A stretch of 64,000 nt of DNA from Paenibacillus aquistagni (lineage in GTDB: Bacteria; Bacillota; Bacilli; Paenibacillales; Paenibacillaceae): assembly GCF_900177815.1 (NCBI RefSeq), contig NZ_FXAZ01000004.1, positions 124,001 through 188,000 on the forward strand, written 5' to 3'. A program made the position numbers and the translations under genes. Under the pieces are notes generated by a model that did not search any database, was not told the origin of the DNA, and was given only the letters and a program-made list of their open reading frames with translations. Each line of letters opens with the position of its first letter. Position 1 is the stretch's first letter. Shown here one piece after another: positions 43,300 to 51,655 of this stretch.

Positions 43300-44091
43300 G
43301 TGTCTCTATTATCTGAAGAACGCAAGCAGTATATACTGGAGCAGCTGGACAGCACCGGCAAGGTGCGTGTAGTGCTGCTTGCAGAGCAGCTTCAAGTATC
43401 GAATGAGACGATTCGACGTGATCTCGCTGTGCTGGAGGAGGAAGAACGGCTTCGACGGGTGTATGGCGGAGCGGTGAAGGTGCAATATGAAACAGGAGAA
43501 CCGCCGTATCAGCAGCGGCAGGTTCTCCATCATGAAGCGAAGCAGAAGATTGGCCGATGTGCAGCCATGTTGATTCAAGATGGCAATACGGTCTACATGG
43601 ACACAGGTACGACCATTCATGAGCTGGCTCGTGTCTTAAAGGGGCGCAAGCGCATTACGGTCATCACCAATTCCTTAACGGTGGCGAGCCTTCTGCGTGA
43701 TTCCTTGGCTCAAGGGCTGTTCAGCGGCCGAATTATTATCCTCGGAGGCGAGATCTCTCCTGATCAGCAATCGGTAAGCGGGCATTTGTGCCTGGATATG
43801 CTCCGTCACTTCTATGTGGATAAAGCCTTTATTTCTGTCGGCGGTGTTTCTATTCTGACAGGCATCAGTGATTACGACATGAACGATACCGTGATCTCCA
43901 AAGCAGCAGCGGCGAATGCCAAGGAAGTCATCGTGCTGGCTGATTACAGCAAGATGGGCATCCAGGCCTTCTGTCACATTACGCCATTGGATCAGGTTGA
44001 TGTCGTAGTATGTGATCAGCCGTATCCGCCTTCTTGGGGGCAGGAGCTTGAGCTTAAAGGAATAACGTGGATTGTGGCAGCGGACACCTAA
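43300..44091 (+). CDS. DeoR-family transcription regulator
   Basis: A 263-residue repressor with an N-terminal DeoR helix-turn-helix (about 6-60; VVLLAEQLQVSNETIRRDLAVLEEEERLRRVYGGAV) and a C-terminal DeoRC sugar-phosphate sensor (about 75-235; TVYMDTGTTIHELA, DKAFISVGGVS, VIVLADYSKMG). Such regulators usually respond to phosphorylated sugars. GTG 43300 is chosen for AGGAG nine bases upstream. It follows the two phosphoesterase genes by 42 bases and may control them and perhaps the importer operon further on. Confidence 0.9.
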   Translation: MSLLSEERKQYILEQLDSTGKVRVVLLAEQLQVSNETIRRDLAVLEEEERLRRVYGGAVKVQYETGEPPYQQRQVLHHEAKQKIGRCAAMLIQDGNTVYMDTGTTIHELARVLKGRKRITVITNSLTVASLLRDSLAQGLFSGRIIILGGEISPDQQSVSGHLCLDMLRHFYVDKAFISVGGVSILTGISDYDMNDTVISKAAAANAKEVIVLADYSKMGIQAFCHITPLDQVDVVVCDQPYPPSWGQELELKGITWIVAADT

Positions 44092-44357
44092 GCTTGGGAC
44101 ATGGCCATGGCGTGTGCCTGTTTCATCTGATGAGCAGTAATGTGCAGGTGTGGTTCAACAAGAAAAAGGAAATAGCAGCCTGAATAATTTAAACGTTTTA
44201 ACTAAAAGTGCGCAAAAATGGGTGTTGCGATGAAATCATGGGATTCAGCCCAATTGCAGGTGTTCTCATAAGCAAGGACTTAAGGATATGCTTACTTAAG
44301 CAGGGTCTTCGGTGATTCCGGGGGCCTTTTTCGTGTTGGCTAAAGGTGTTCGTGGTG

Positions 44358-44861
44358 TTAGGACGAGGAAGCAGCTTGTGCTGGTGATTGATTCTTGTGC
44401 TGTCTAAGCTTGGTGTGCAGGAAGTAGTCGATGCCGAATCGTCCGGCGTTGGTATAGGCAACGAGAATAAACATGGACAGGATGATCATGATGGGGTTGT
44501 TGCTGATTGAACCGCTTAATAGAAAAGACATATTCATGACGATTCCGAAAAAGGCAGCCGTACGAGTCAAGCCTCCAACGAGGAGGCCAACGCCGACCAG
44601 GATCTCTCCCCATTGCACCATCATGCTGAAAAGGCTTGCATTCGGAATGGCGACATGTTCTATAAACGAAGCCCACCATCCTTGCACGATCGGCCGTTCG
44701 CCAGATGCTTTCTCCACAGCTCCCTTCAGGAATCCGCTCGCGTTGAAGCTGCCTCCAGACAGTTTGTTAAGTCCAGCCGAGATCCAGGTATACCCTAGAT
44801 ACAGCCGAATGAGAAGCAGCACAGCTGAAGCCCATACATTCCTTCTTAAAAATTCAATCAT
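44358..44861 (-). CDS. DoxX-family membrane protein
   Basis: A 167-residue membrane protein with four spans (about 8-28, 70-95, 100-122, 125-145) in the DoxX pattern (LIRLYLGYTWISAGLNKLSGG, VQWGEILVGVGLLVGGLTR). Family members act in quinone-linked redox or stress tolerance, and no firm role is known for this type. AGGAGGAA precedes ATG. It stands on the opposite strand between two phosphoester gene groups. The region after its stop (44271-44357) has only an imperfect hairpin. Confidence 0.85.
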   Translation of the reverse strand: MIEFLRRNVWASAVLLLIRLYLGYTWISAGLNKLSGGSFNASGFLKGAVEKASGERPIVQGWWASFIEHVAIPNASLFSMMVQWGEILVGVGLLVGGLTRTAAFFGIVMNMSFLLSGSISNNPIMIILSMFILVAYTNAGRFGIDYFLHTKLRQHKNQSPAQAASSS

Positions 44862-45294
44862 TATTATTCCTCCTTCATTCTATTAAATGGGGTCTTGCAA
44901 TCATTCAGGCTTCATCAACACTTTAAATAACAAAAGCACGAATTTCAAGGCTCATGAGAGCTATTTTTTCACAAATTAGACGAAATTGATGTTCGGCAGC
45001 TTGGTTACGATCCCAGCAGGCTGAACTTTGGAAACGAATTAAAATCGGACAACCCACAGTCATTAAATCCCACAACAAACCACATCTATCTCTTAGGCAT
45101 AAGGCCTTCCGAACAATTGAAATGCCCGTTTTCCATAATAAAACAGAATAAACACAGAAAACCTCACTTAAAAAAACATTAATATTCCGTTGATCTCACG
45201 AAAACATTCTGAATTTAAAGTATAGATATCACAACATCAGGCAACAAACAAACGGAATCAATCATAACGGAATGAATCATCGAGGTGAGATGTC
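44862..45294 (+). other. Non-coding stretch upstream of the GDPD-importer operon
   Basis: About 430 AT-rich bases. TTGATC at 45190-45195 could be a -35 element but no good -10 stands at proper spacing. No clear CcpA site, riboswitch or repeat was found. Confidence 0.35.
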
Positions 45295-46020
45295 TTGAAA
45301 GATAACGCACGACCATTGATTACTGCTCATACTGGTTCAGGGCAGGCGCCAGCGAATACGTGGAGCTCCTTCTTGGAAGCATGTGATGCTCGGGCCGATG
45401 TGGCAGAGGTGGATATTCGAGTGACGAAGAAGCAGGAGCCGATTCTGATGCACGACCATTCCCCCTTGCTGGAGCAGTATGGTGTGGATGAATTGAATCA
45501 GCTGCCGCTGCGCGCACAGCTTGGCGATATCTATGTGGAGCATGAGCTGGTGAAGCTGGAGGAGCTCCTGCAAGAAGCAATTAGACGGCAGATCAAGCTT
45601 AATCTGGACATTAAAAATGGGGAAGCCGTGAACCCCACCTTGAAGCTCGTGAAAGCTGCCCGTGCAGAGCACCTAATCTATGTGACAGGGTGCACGGAAG
45701 GGATTGAAGTCGAGGCGTCAGGCATGGCTCTGCTGCTTAATGCGCCAATGTCCATGATCATCAAGGACGGCACACGGCATGACCAGATTGACGGCTTCTG
45801 TCAGCAGGCACAGCAAGAAGGATATGCGGGCGTGAATCTTCACGAGGCTATGGTAACCCCAGCATTTGTCGATATCGCTCATGCACATAATCTCTTCGTA
45901 TCGGTCTATACGGTCAACGAGCCTCAGCGCATGAAGGAGCTGATCGAGATGAAGGTAGACAGCATTACAACAATGAAGCCTGAGCTGCTTCACCGAATGA
46001 AAGGCGGACAAGCACGATGA
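45295..46020 (+). CDS. Divergent glycerophosphodiester phosphodiesterase (GDPD)
   Basis: A 241-residue GDPD-fold enzyme that would split glycerophosphodiesters into glycerol-3-phosphate and an alcohol. The barrel start reads ITAHTGSGQAPANTW where the family has AHRGG..PENT, so the Arg next to the catalytic His is Thr. AEVDIRVTK supplies the Glu/Asp pair, MHDH the second His and NLDIKN the Lys. The changes suggest an altered substrate. No signal peptide, so cytoplasmic. It begins with TTG 45295 behind GAGGTGAGA and leads an operon with an LplABC-type importer and two more phosphoesterases. Confidence 0.83.
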   Translation: MKDNARPLITAHTGSGQAPANTWSSFLEACDARADVAEVDIRVTKKQEPILMHDHSPLLEQYGVDELNQLPLRAQLGDIYVEHELVKLEELLQEAIRRQIKLNLDIKNGEAVNPTLKLVKAARAEHLIYVTGCTEGIEVEASGMALLLNAPMSMIIKDGTRHDQIDGFCQQAQQEGYAGVNLHEAMVTPAFVDIAHAHNLFVSVYTVNEPQRMKELIEMKVDSITTMKPELLHRMKGGQAR

Positions 46021-46056
46021 TGGATTATGAATGTAAAGGACAGGAGGGAGATTGAG

Positions 46057-47028
46057 ATGGCAAGGGATACGACTGTCATAACGGGTATGGCGGCAGGCGG
46101 CTCTGCAACAACACGTCAACGATCGCAGCTGTGGAAACGCATTTGCTCTCATTATCAGCTCTATCTGATGCTTCTGCCTTGTGTGATCTTCTTTATTATC
46201 TTCTCGTACATTCCAATGGGAGGTCTTGTTCTGGCCTTTAAGGAGTACCAGTTCAACAAAGGGATCTTTGGCAGTCCGTGGATTGGACTCACGTACTTTG
46301 AGATGTTCTTTCAAGATCCTCAAAGCTGGCGTCTCATACGCAACACGCTGGTGATCAGCGGCATGAAGGTCTTTCTAGCCATGCCGTTTCCGATTCTTCT
46401 CGCTTTAATGTTCAATGAGGTGAAGAATTCGCGGCTGCGCAATCTGTTTCAAGGCATTGCTTATTTGCCGCACTTCTTCTCTTGGGTCATCGTGGTCGGC
46501 ATCATGCAGCGAATCCTTGCGCCGGATACCGGACTTGTCAATCAAGTGATCTCATGGCTCGGAGGTGATGGCAGCACCTTCTTCATGATGGAGGAGGGCG
46601 CCTTCCATCCGATGATGTTCTGGAGCTATGTATGGAAGGACGTCGGCTGGAGCTCCATTATCTACTATGCCGCCATTGTGGGGATTAATCCTGCCTTGTA
46701 CGAGGCAGCCAAGATTGATGGAGCGAACAAATGGCGCCAGATCTGGCATATTACCCTGCCAGGCATTCGCTCAACCATTATCGTGCTGTTCATCTTGTCG
46801 CTTGGCAGTATCTTGTCTGCCGGCTTTGACCAGATCTATCTGCTGAAGACGCCAGGCAACATGAATGTATCTGAAATTCTCGATACCTACATCATCTATA
46901 TGGGGCTTGAAAGCGGGCAGTTTGGCTTTGGTACGGCCATCGGAATGATGCAGGGCATCGTAGGCTTGATTCTAGTGCTCACGGTAAACAAAGTCGCAAA
47001 GAAATGGTTCCAGTCCTCTCTTTGGTAG
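46057..47028 (+). CDS. ABC transporter permease, LplB/PotB-like
   Basis: A 323-residue permease with six spans, the first of two membrane subunits of a carbohydrate-type importer. The EAA loop EAAKIDGANKWRQIWHITLPGI, which docks the ATPase, is intact. HYQLYLMLLPCVIFFIIFSYIPMGGLVLAFKEY is typical of the LplB family of Paenibacillus. ATG 46057 follows AGGAGGGAG. An upstream ATG at 46027 lacks a good site. No ATPase is encoded in the operon, so a shared MsmX-like subunit is expected. Confidence 0.9.
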   Translation: MARDTTVITGMAAGGSATTRQRSQLWKRICSHYQLYLMLLPCVIFFIIFSYIPMGGLVLAFKEYQFNKGIFGSPWIGLTYFEMFFQDPQSWRLIRNTLVISGMKVFLAMPFPILLALMFNEVKNSRLRNLFQGIAYLPHFFSWVIVVGIMQRILAPDTGLVNQVISWLGGDGSTFFMMEEGAFHPMMFWSYVWKDVGWSSIIYYAAIVGINPALYEAAKIDGANKWRQIWHITLPGIRSTIIVLFILSLGSILSAGFDQIYLLKTPGNMNVSEILDTYIIYMGLESGQFGFGTAIGMMQGIVGLILVLTVNKVAKKWFQSSLW

Positions 47029-47104
47029 GACGTATTGGGGAAGCAAATGCTTCTTGCGATACGAGAAATACACATATAAGAATCATTCAAAAGGAGAGAA
47101 AAAC

Positions 47105-48832
47105 ATGTCTCACAATCGAATGCATATTTGGTCCAAGCTGCTTGCACTGACACTTGTTGTCTCTATGCTGTTAACCGCTTGTGGAACTTCCAGTCCATCA
47201 AGCACGGACAGTGCCAAGGGGACAAGCACAAGCGAAACGCCTTCTGATAAGCCATCCACATGGATTGCTGACCGCAAGCTCAAAGGGCTTGTGTTTATGG
47301 GCAGCGATGTTACAGAAGGAATGAACCCAGAGATCGCAGCGAAGCTCAAGGAAATGACGGGTATTGAGCTGGAACTCCAAGCCGTCGGGCATGACGGCTC
47401 TCAGAAGGCGCTGGCTGCGGGACTTGCTGCAGGGGACCTGCCGGACTTTATCGCGTACTATCTTAATCACAGCGGCCGTCCTGAGATGGAGATGATCAAC
47501 AAGGCATCTCGTGAAGAGATGTTTCATGATCTCGCTCCACTCTTGAAGGATACAACGGTGTATAAGAAGTACACCGAAGAAGGCTACTTGCCGCTTGATA
47601 CAGAGTATGGTGTCATGTTCCGTCCAGAGTTTGGCGGCTCGGCATATGCCATTCACTTAAATATTCCGCGTGAGGGCGGCTATGAATCTCGCAAATATGT
47701 TTCTGGCCCTTACATTCGCAAAGATATCGCTGACGCGCTTCAGGTGGATCCGCGCACGATTACGACGTCCGAGCAGCTGTACGAGTTAGCCAAGAAGATT
47801 AAGGATGGTCAATTCAAGGATAAAAACGGCAAGGATGTGTATCCGATTGGACCGACAGTATGGGGCGGAATCGATCGCAGCGGCCTGTACAATGATCTCG
47901 TGTGGACTGGCTTCAATGGTGAAGGATTCGGCCGTGACAAGAATGGTGCGATTCTGCACGAAAGCCAGACGGAATACGGCTTGAAGCGTGTGGAGTTCGT
48001 TCAGAAGCTGCTGAAAGAGAAGCTCATGCATCCTGAATATTACTCTATGGAGGAAAACCGTGCCAAAGAGGGCGTGCTGAACGATTCCTTCGCCATTATC
48101 GGTGATATGCACAACTACAATATCGAAAACAAGGACAACCGCTACATTCCAATCGGTCCTTTGGATACTGTTGATGGCCCATATCGTATGACTTCGACCT
48201 TCAAAGGCGGTTATGGTGCTTGGTCTATTCCGCAGACAACTGAGCACCCAGAGGATATCGTGAAGCTTGCTGACTTCCTTGCGAGCCGTGAAGGCAAGCT
48301 TTTGTGGAAATATGGCTTGGAAGGCCGCGATTATGACCTTGATGCCAATGGCAACCCTGTACCCAAGAAAGAAGTGCTGGATCTGATTGAACAAGACCCT
48401 GTGAAAGCGAAGGAGCTTGGTTTTGCTGGTGTAGGCAACGACTGGGGCTGGTACCTGGGCGGAACGGATCTTGATGATCTGAAGGACTTCGGCGAAGCAA
48501 GCTACGGCGAATCGGTAAACAAGGACATTAATAAAGGTCCGCTGGAGATTGCAGCGTACTGGAACTATGACGAGAAAAAGAAAAATATTGACCTGCGCGA
48601 CGGCTATGCTGCGCTTGCCTTCATTGGGGAATTCCCGAAAGGCTCGATGCTGACCATGGCGCTTGATAAGTACAAGGAAAGCTTGGTTCGCGCTTACTAT
48701 GCGAAGGATATGACTGAAGCGAAGTCCATTCTGGATGCAGCTGCAGGCCAGCTCAAGAGTGCGGGGATGGAAGAGTACATTAAGCTGCTGGAGCAAAAAG
48801 ATCAGGATTCGAAGACAAAGCTGATGTTCTAA
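47105..48832 (+). CDS. ABC transporter substrate-binding lipoprotein, LplA-like
   Basis: A 575-residue solute-binding lipoprotein, the longer kind paired with LplB/LplC permeases. The signal peptide ends in the lipobox LTAC. A Ser/Thr-rich linker leads to the binding domain (about 60-575; NPEIAAKLKEMTGIELELQAVG, and a C-terminal helical region). Such long binders usually take up oligosaccharides. Here the neighbouring GDPD, PHP and calcineurin-type enzymes hint at a phosphodiester-bearing ligand. ATG 47105 has AAAGGAGAG upstream. A hairpin after the stop may limit read-through into the second permease. Confidence 0.88.
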   Translation: MSHNRMHIWSKLLALTLVVSMLLTACGTSSPSSTDSAKGTSTSETPSDKPSTWIADRKLKGLVFMGSDVTEGMNPEIAAKLKEMTGIELELQAVGHDGSQKALAAGLAAGDLPDFIAYYLNHSGRPEMEMINKASREEMFHDLAPLLKDTTVYKKYTEEGYLPLDTEYGVMFRPEFGGSAYAIHLNIPREGGYESRKYVSGPYIRKDIADALQVDPRTITTSEQLYELAKKIKDGQFKDKNGKDVYPIGPTVWGGIDRSGLYNDLVWTGFNGEGFGRDKNGAILHESQTEYGLKRVEFVQKLLKEKLMHPEYYSMEENRAKEGVLNDSFAIIGDMHNYNIENKDNRYIPIGPLDTVDGPYRMTSTFKGGYGAWSIPQTTEHPEDIVKLADFLASREGKLLWKYGLEGRDYDLDANGNPVPKKEVLDLIEQDPVKAKELGFAGVGNDWGWYLGGTDLDDLKDFGEASYGESVNKDINKGPLEIAAYWNYDEKKKNIDLRDGYAALAFIGEFPKGSMLTMALDKYKESLVRAYYAKDMTEAKSILDAAAGQLKSAGMEEYIKLLEQKDQDSKTKLMF

Positions 48833-48851
48833 TGAATAGGAGTTCGTACAT

Positions 48852-48885
48852 GAGAGAGCCTTCCCTCCTGCTTGGGAGGGCTCTC
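48852..48885 (+). promoter_or_regulatory. Intercistronic hairpin between binder and second permease
   Basis: AGAGAGCC-TT-CCCTCC pairs with GGGAGG-GCTCTCT around TGCTT. There is no T-run. It could protect the binder mRNA and lower permease expression, a known device in importer operons. It also hides a GGGAGGG that would otherwise serve ATG 48887. Confidence 0.65.
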
Positions 48886-48910
48886 TATGAATCGAGAGGA
48901 GAAGCGTAGG

Positions 48911-49825
48911 ATGAAAAAAACGACAGTCTCATTAGGTACGGCCTTTGGAAGCTTGATGACCGTACTGAACTATACCGTGCTTATCCTGCTGTGCTTGTCC
49001 ATTATATTGCCGACATTAAATGTCCTGGCATTATCGCTGAATGTAGGGACAGATGCAGCCAAGGGCGGCATTTACTTCTGGCCGCGTGATTTCACACTGG
49101 ATAATTTCAAGGAAGTGTTTCGACAGTCCAATATCGTCAATGGCTTCCTTATTTCTGTGTTCCGTACGGTACTGGGGACGTTTCTAAGCGTATTTTTAAC
49201 GGCGATGGCTGCATACGCCTTGAAGACCAGAACGATGCCCGGACAGAAGCAGCTGACCTTCTTTATTTTCTTTACGATGTTATTTAGCGGCGGCCTGATT
49301 CCTTATTATATTGTGCTGAAGGAGCTTCATCTGACAAACAGCATCTGGGTATATGTGCTGCCTGCGCTGTACAGCGTGTGGAACATGATGATCATGAAAT
49401 CCTTCTTCGAGCAGACGCCAGAAGGGCTTGAGGAAGCGGCGCGCATTGATGGCTGCAGCGACTTCGGCATTTTCTTTCGCATTATACTGCCAACAAGCAA
49501 GCCCGTAATCGCAGCAATCTCCTTATTCAATGCGGTGGGCCATTGGAACGACTGGTTCACAGGCTCCTTCTATGTAAGGGACCCGAATATGAAGCCGCTG
49601 TCTACGGTTCTTCAGGAGATGCTGACGAAGCAGCAGGCGCTAACCGATACGCTGATGAGCGCTACTGGCTCGATGCAGATGCAGATGCTCGATAAGATTC
49701 AGGTGACGGGAACCTCGCTTAAGATGGCGACGATTATGATCGTCATTACACCGATCGTCTTGGTATACCCGTTCTTGCAGAAGTACTTCGCCAAAGGGGT
49801 CATGATCGGCTCGATGAAAGAATAA
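48911..49825 (+). CDS. ABC transporter permease, LplC/YtcP-like
   Basis: A permease of about 304 residues, second membrane subunit of the importer, with six spans. The EAA loop EEAARIDGCSDFGIFFRIILPTSKP is intact. ATG 48911 is preferred, with GAGAGGAGAAG eight bases upstream. ATG 48887 is in frame but its ribosome site lies in a hairpin. The C-terminal PFLQKYFAKGVMIGSMKE is the family's typical ending. The PHP phosphoesterase gene follows after 25 bases. Confidence 0.9.
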   Translation: MKKTTVSLGTAFGSLMTVLNYTVLILLCLSIILPTLNVLALSLNVGTDAAKGGIYFWPRDFTLDNFKEVFRQSNIVNGFLISVFRTVLGTFLSVFLTAMAAYALKTRTMPGQKQLTFFIFFTMLFSGGLIPYYIVLKELHLTNSIWVYVLPALYSVWNMMIMKSFFEQTPEGLEEAARIDGCSDFGIFFRIILPTSKPVIAAISLFNAVGHWNDWFTGSFYVRDPNMKPLSTVLQEMLTKQQALTDTLMSATGSMQMQMLDKIQVTGTSLKMATIMIVITPIVLVYPFLQKYFAKGVMIGSMKE

Positions 49826-49850
49826 TAGGCTTTTAACAGGAGGACCTAAG

Positions 49851-50735
49851 ATGAACATTCATAATCCCTACGCCAAGGAAGGCGTGTGGCTTCGTGGAAG
49901 CCTGCATAATCATACGACCAATAGCGATGGGCATCATCCGCTGAGCACGGTGTATCGCATGTATCATGACTATGATTTCTTCGCGATATCCGATCACGAC
50001 CAGATCACGGAGCATACGGACGAGAGCACGATTCCAACCCTATACGAGGCGATTGAAGTTAGCAGCCCTAAGGCGCACATGCTTCTCGTGCAGCCTCCTA
50101 AGGCCATAATGGAAGGATACACGAATGAATTTACGATCGATAATTACGGGCAGTTGTCGGCTATGTGCTTGGAGGGTGGCGGGATATCCGTGCTTGTGCA
50201 TCCTAACCGCTACTACTCGCAGTATTGGAAGCTTGCAGACATGCTCGCGATGAACGCCTACACAGGCATTGAGGTTATCAATGGAGACGGCAATCCGGAG
50301 TACGACATTGCCTTTGATAAATGGGATGCTGTGTTGTCCTCTGGCAGGAAGGTGTGGGGATTTGGCAATGATGACTTTCATGCCTATGGTCAAGAGAGAA
50401 GAGCCTGGAATGTGGCGCTTGCGGCCACGAACAGTCATGAGGCAGTGCTTGAGGCGCTTCGAAGCGGTAGTTTCTATGTCTCTACAGGCTATGGATTTGA
50501 TTCGATTGAGGTAGAGGGAAGCACCATTGTAGCGAAGCTTGGCAGCAGCGATCAGTTGGATGGCATGTACAAGTACGCGACAGTGATCGGCAAGTACGGC
50601 AAGGTGCTGCATGAGGTAACTGGACGTTTTACCGAGCTTCGCTATACCTGTACCGGGGATGAAGGCTATGTTCGGATTGCCGTGTATCTAGAGGGCGGAT
50701 CTGGCGCTTTTTCGCAGCCGCTGTTTATGGAATAG
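49851..50735 (+). CDS. PHP-domain phosphoesterase
   Basis: A 294-residue metal-dependent phosphoesterase of the PHP (polymerase and histidinol phosphatase) family. Metal ligands appear in SLHNHTTNSDG, AISDHDQITEH, VLVHPNRYYS and GNDDFHAYG. The last 70 residues form a beta-rich extension (SFYVSTGYGFDSIEVEGSTI), common in PHP proteins linked to sugar importers. AGGAGG stands before ATG. No signal peptide. In the operon it lies between the importer and a calcineurin-type phosphoesterase, suggesting stepwise removal of phosphate from an imported ester. Confidence 0.87.
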   Translation: MNIHNPYAKEGVWLRGSLHNHTTNSDGHHPLSTVYRMYHDYDFFAISDHDQITEHTDESTIPTLYEAIEVSSPKAHMLLVQPPKAIMEGYTNEFTIDNYGQLSAMCLEGGGISVLVHPNRYYSQYWKLADMLAMNAYTGIEVINGDGNPEYDIAFDKWDAVLSSGRKVWGFGNDDFHAYGQERRAWNVALAATNSHEAVLEALRSGSFYVSTGYGFDSIEVEGSTIVAKLGSSDQLDGMYKYATVIGKYGKVLHEVTGRFTELRYTCTGDEGYVRIAVYLEGGSGAFSQPLFME

Positions 50736-50749
50736 GAGTGACGAGAGAG

Positions 50750-51655
50750 ATGAGAGAATCATTGCGATATCGAGCAAACGGCAGCTTTACAATCGTGCAG
50801 TTCACCGATCTGCATGTAGGCGGAGGTGTAGAGGAGAAGGATGAACGCACGCTTGCGCTGACGAAGCGGGTGATCGAATTAGAAGAGCCGGATCTTGTGG
50901 TCTATTCCGGCGACATGCTGTATGGCTCAGAGGTGAAGGAGCCGATCGGCACCTTGCAGCGGATCGTCTCGATTCCAGAAGCGCTGAACATTCCATTTGC
51001 CATCATATTTGGCAATCATGATGCGGAAAGCATTGCCTCGCGCGATGAGCTGTTCAACTGCTTGAGCGACTGCCGCATGCTGGTCTCCAAGGCAGGCCCT
51101 GAGCCGATTCATGGAGTGGGCAATGATGTTCTCCCGGTTCTTGATTCTAAAGGAGAAGAGCCTGCATCGTTATTGTATTTGTTTGATTCCGGGGAGCTGG
51201 CTCCGCCTGAGATCGGAGGCTATGAGTGGATACACCACGATCAAATTGAATGGTACCGCAAGCAATCAGCCGCTTATCAAATGAAGGCGGGATATGCACT
51301 GCCAAGCCTTGCATTCTTCCATATTCCAATACCGGAATATCGAGATGCCTGGGAGCGGGGGCAAGCCAAGGGCACCAAGAATGAGCTTGTATGCTGCCCA
51401 GAACTGAACAGCGGCCTGTTCACCGCCATGTTGGAATGCAAAGATGTGATGGGAACCTTTGCCGGGCATGACCATGACAATGATTATGTGGCCCGCTGGC
51501 ATGGGATAAGGCTGGCGTATGGCCGCGTATCAGGCTATGGCGGCTATGGCAATCTGAAGCGAGGCGCCCGTGTGATTCGCATGCAAGAAGGCGAGAGAGC
51601 CTTTTCGACCTGGATTCGCCTTGCTGATGGGAGCGTTATGTCCGATGAGCAATAA
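50750..51655 (+). CDS. Cytoplasmic calcineurin-type metallophosphoesterase
   Basis: A 301-residue phosphoesterase with complete metal blocks: FTDLHVGGG, YSGDMLYG, IFGNHDAES, HIPIPEY and FAGHDHDNDYV. It has no signal peptide and resembles fungal Dcr2-like and bacterial purple-acid-like phosphoesterases. ATG 50750 is chosen with AGGAG upstream. GTG 50738 abuts that site. It follows the PHP gene closely and its end overlaps the start of the MATE transporter (51645), so all belong to one transcript. Confidence 0.87.
   Translation: MRESLRYRANGSFTIVQFTDLHVGGGVEEKDERTLALTKRVIELEEPDLVVYSGDMLYGSEVKEPIGTLQRIVSIPEALNIPFAIIFGNHDAESIASRDELFNCLSDCRMLVSKAGPEPIHGVGNDVLPVLDSKGEEPASLLYLFDSGELAPPEIGGYEWIHHDQIEWYRKQSAAYQMKAGYALPSLAFFHIPIPEYRDAWERGQAKGTKNELVCCPELNSGLFTAMLECKDVMGTFAGHDHDNDYVARWHGIRLAYGRVSGYGGYGNLKRGARVIRMQEGERAFSTWIRLADGSVMSDEQ

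Noticed and set aside
44181-44203. AAACGTTT-centred palindrome, possible LacI or DeoR operator
   Set aside because: It lies after the DeoR gene with no start codon or promoter near, and is a short AT-rich palindrome expected by chance.
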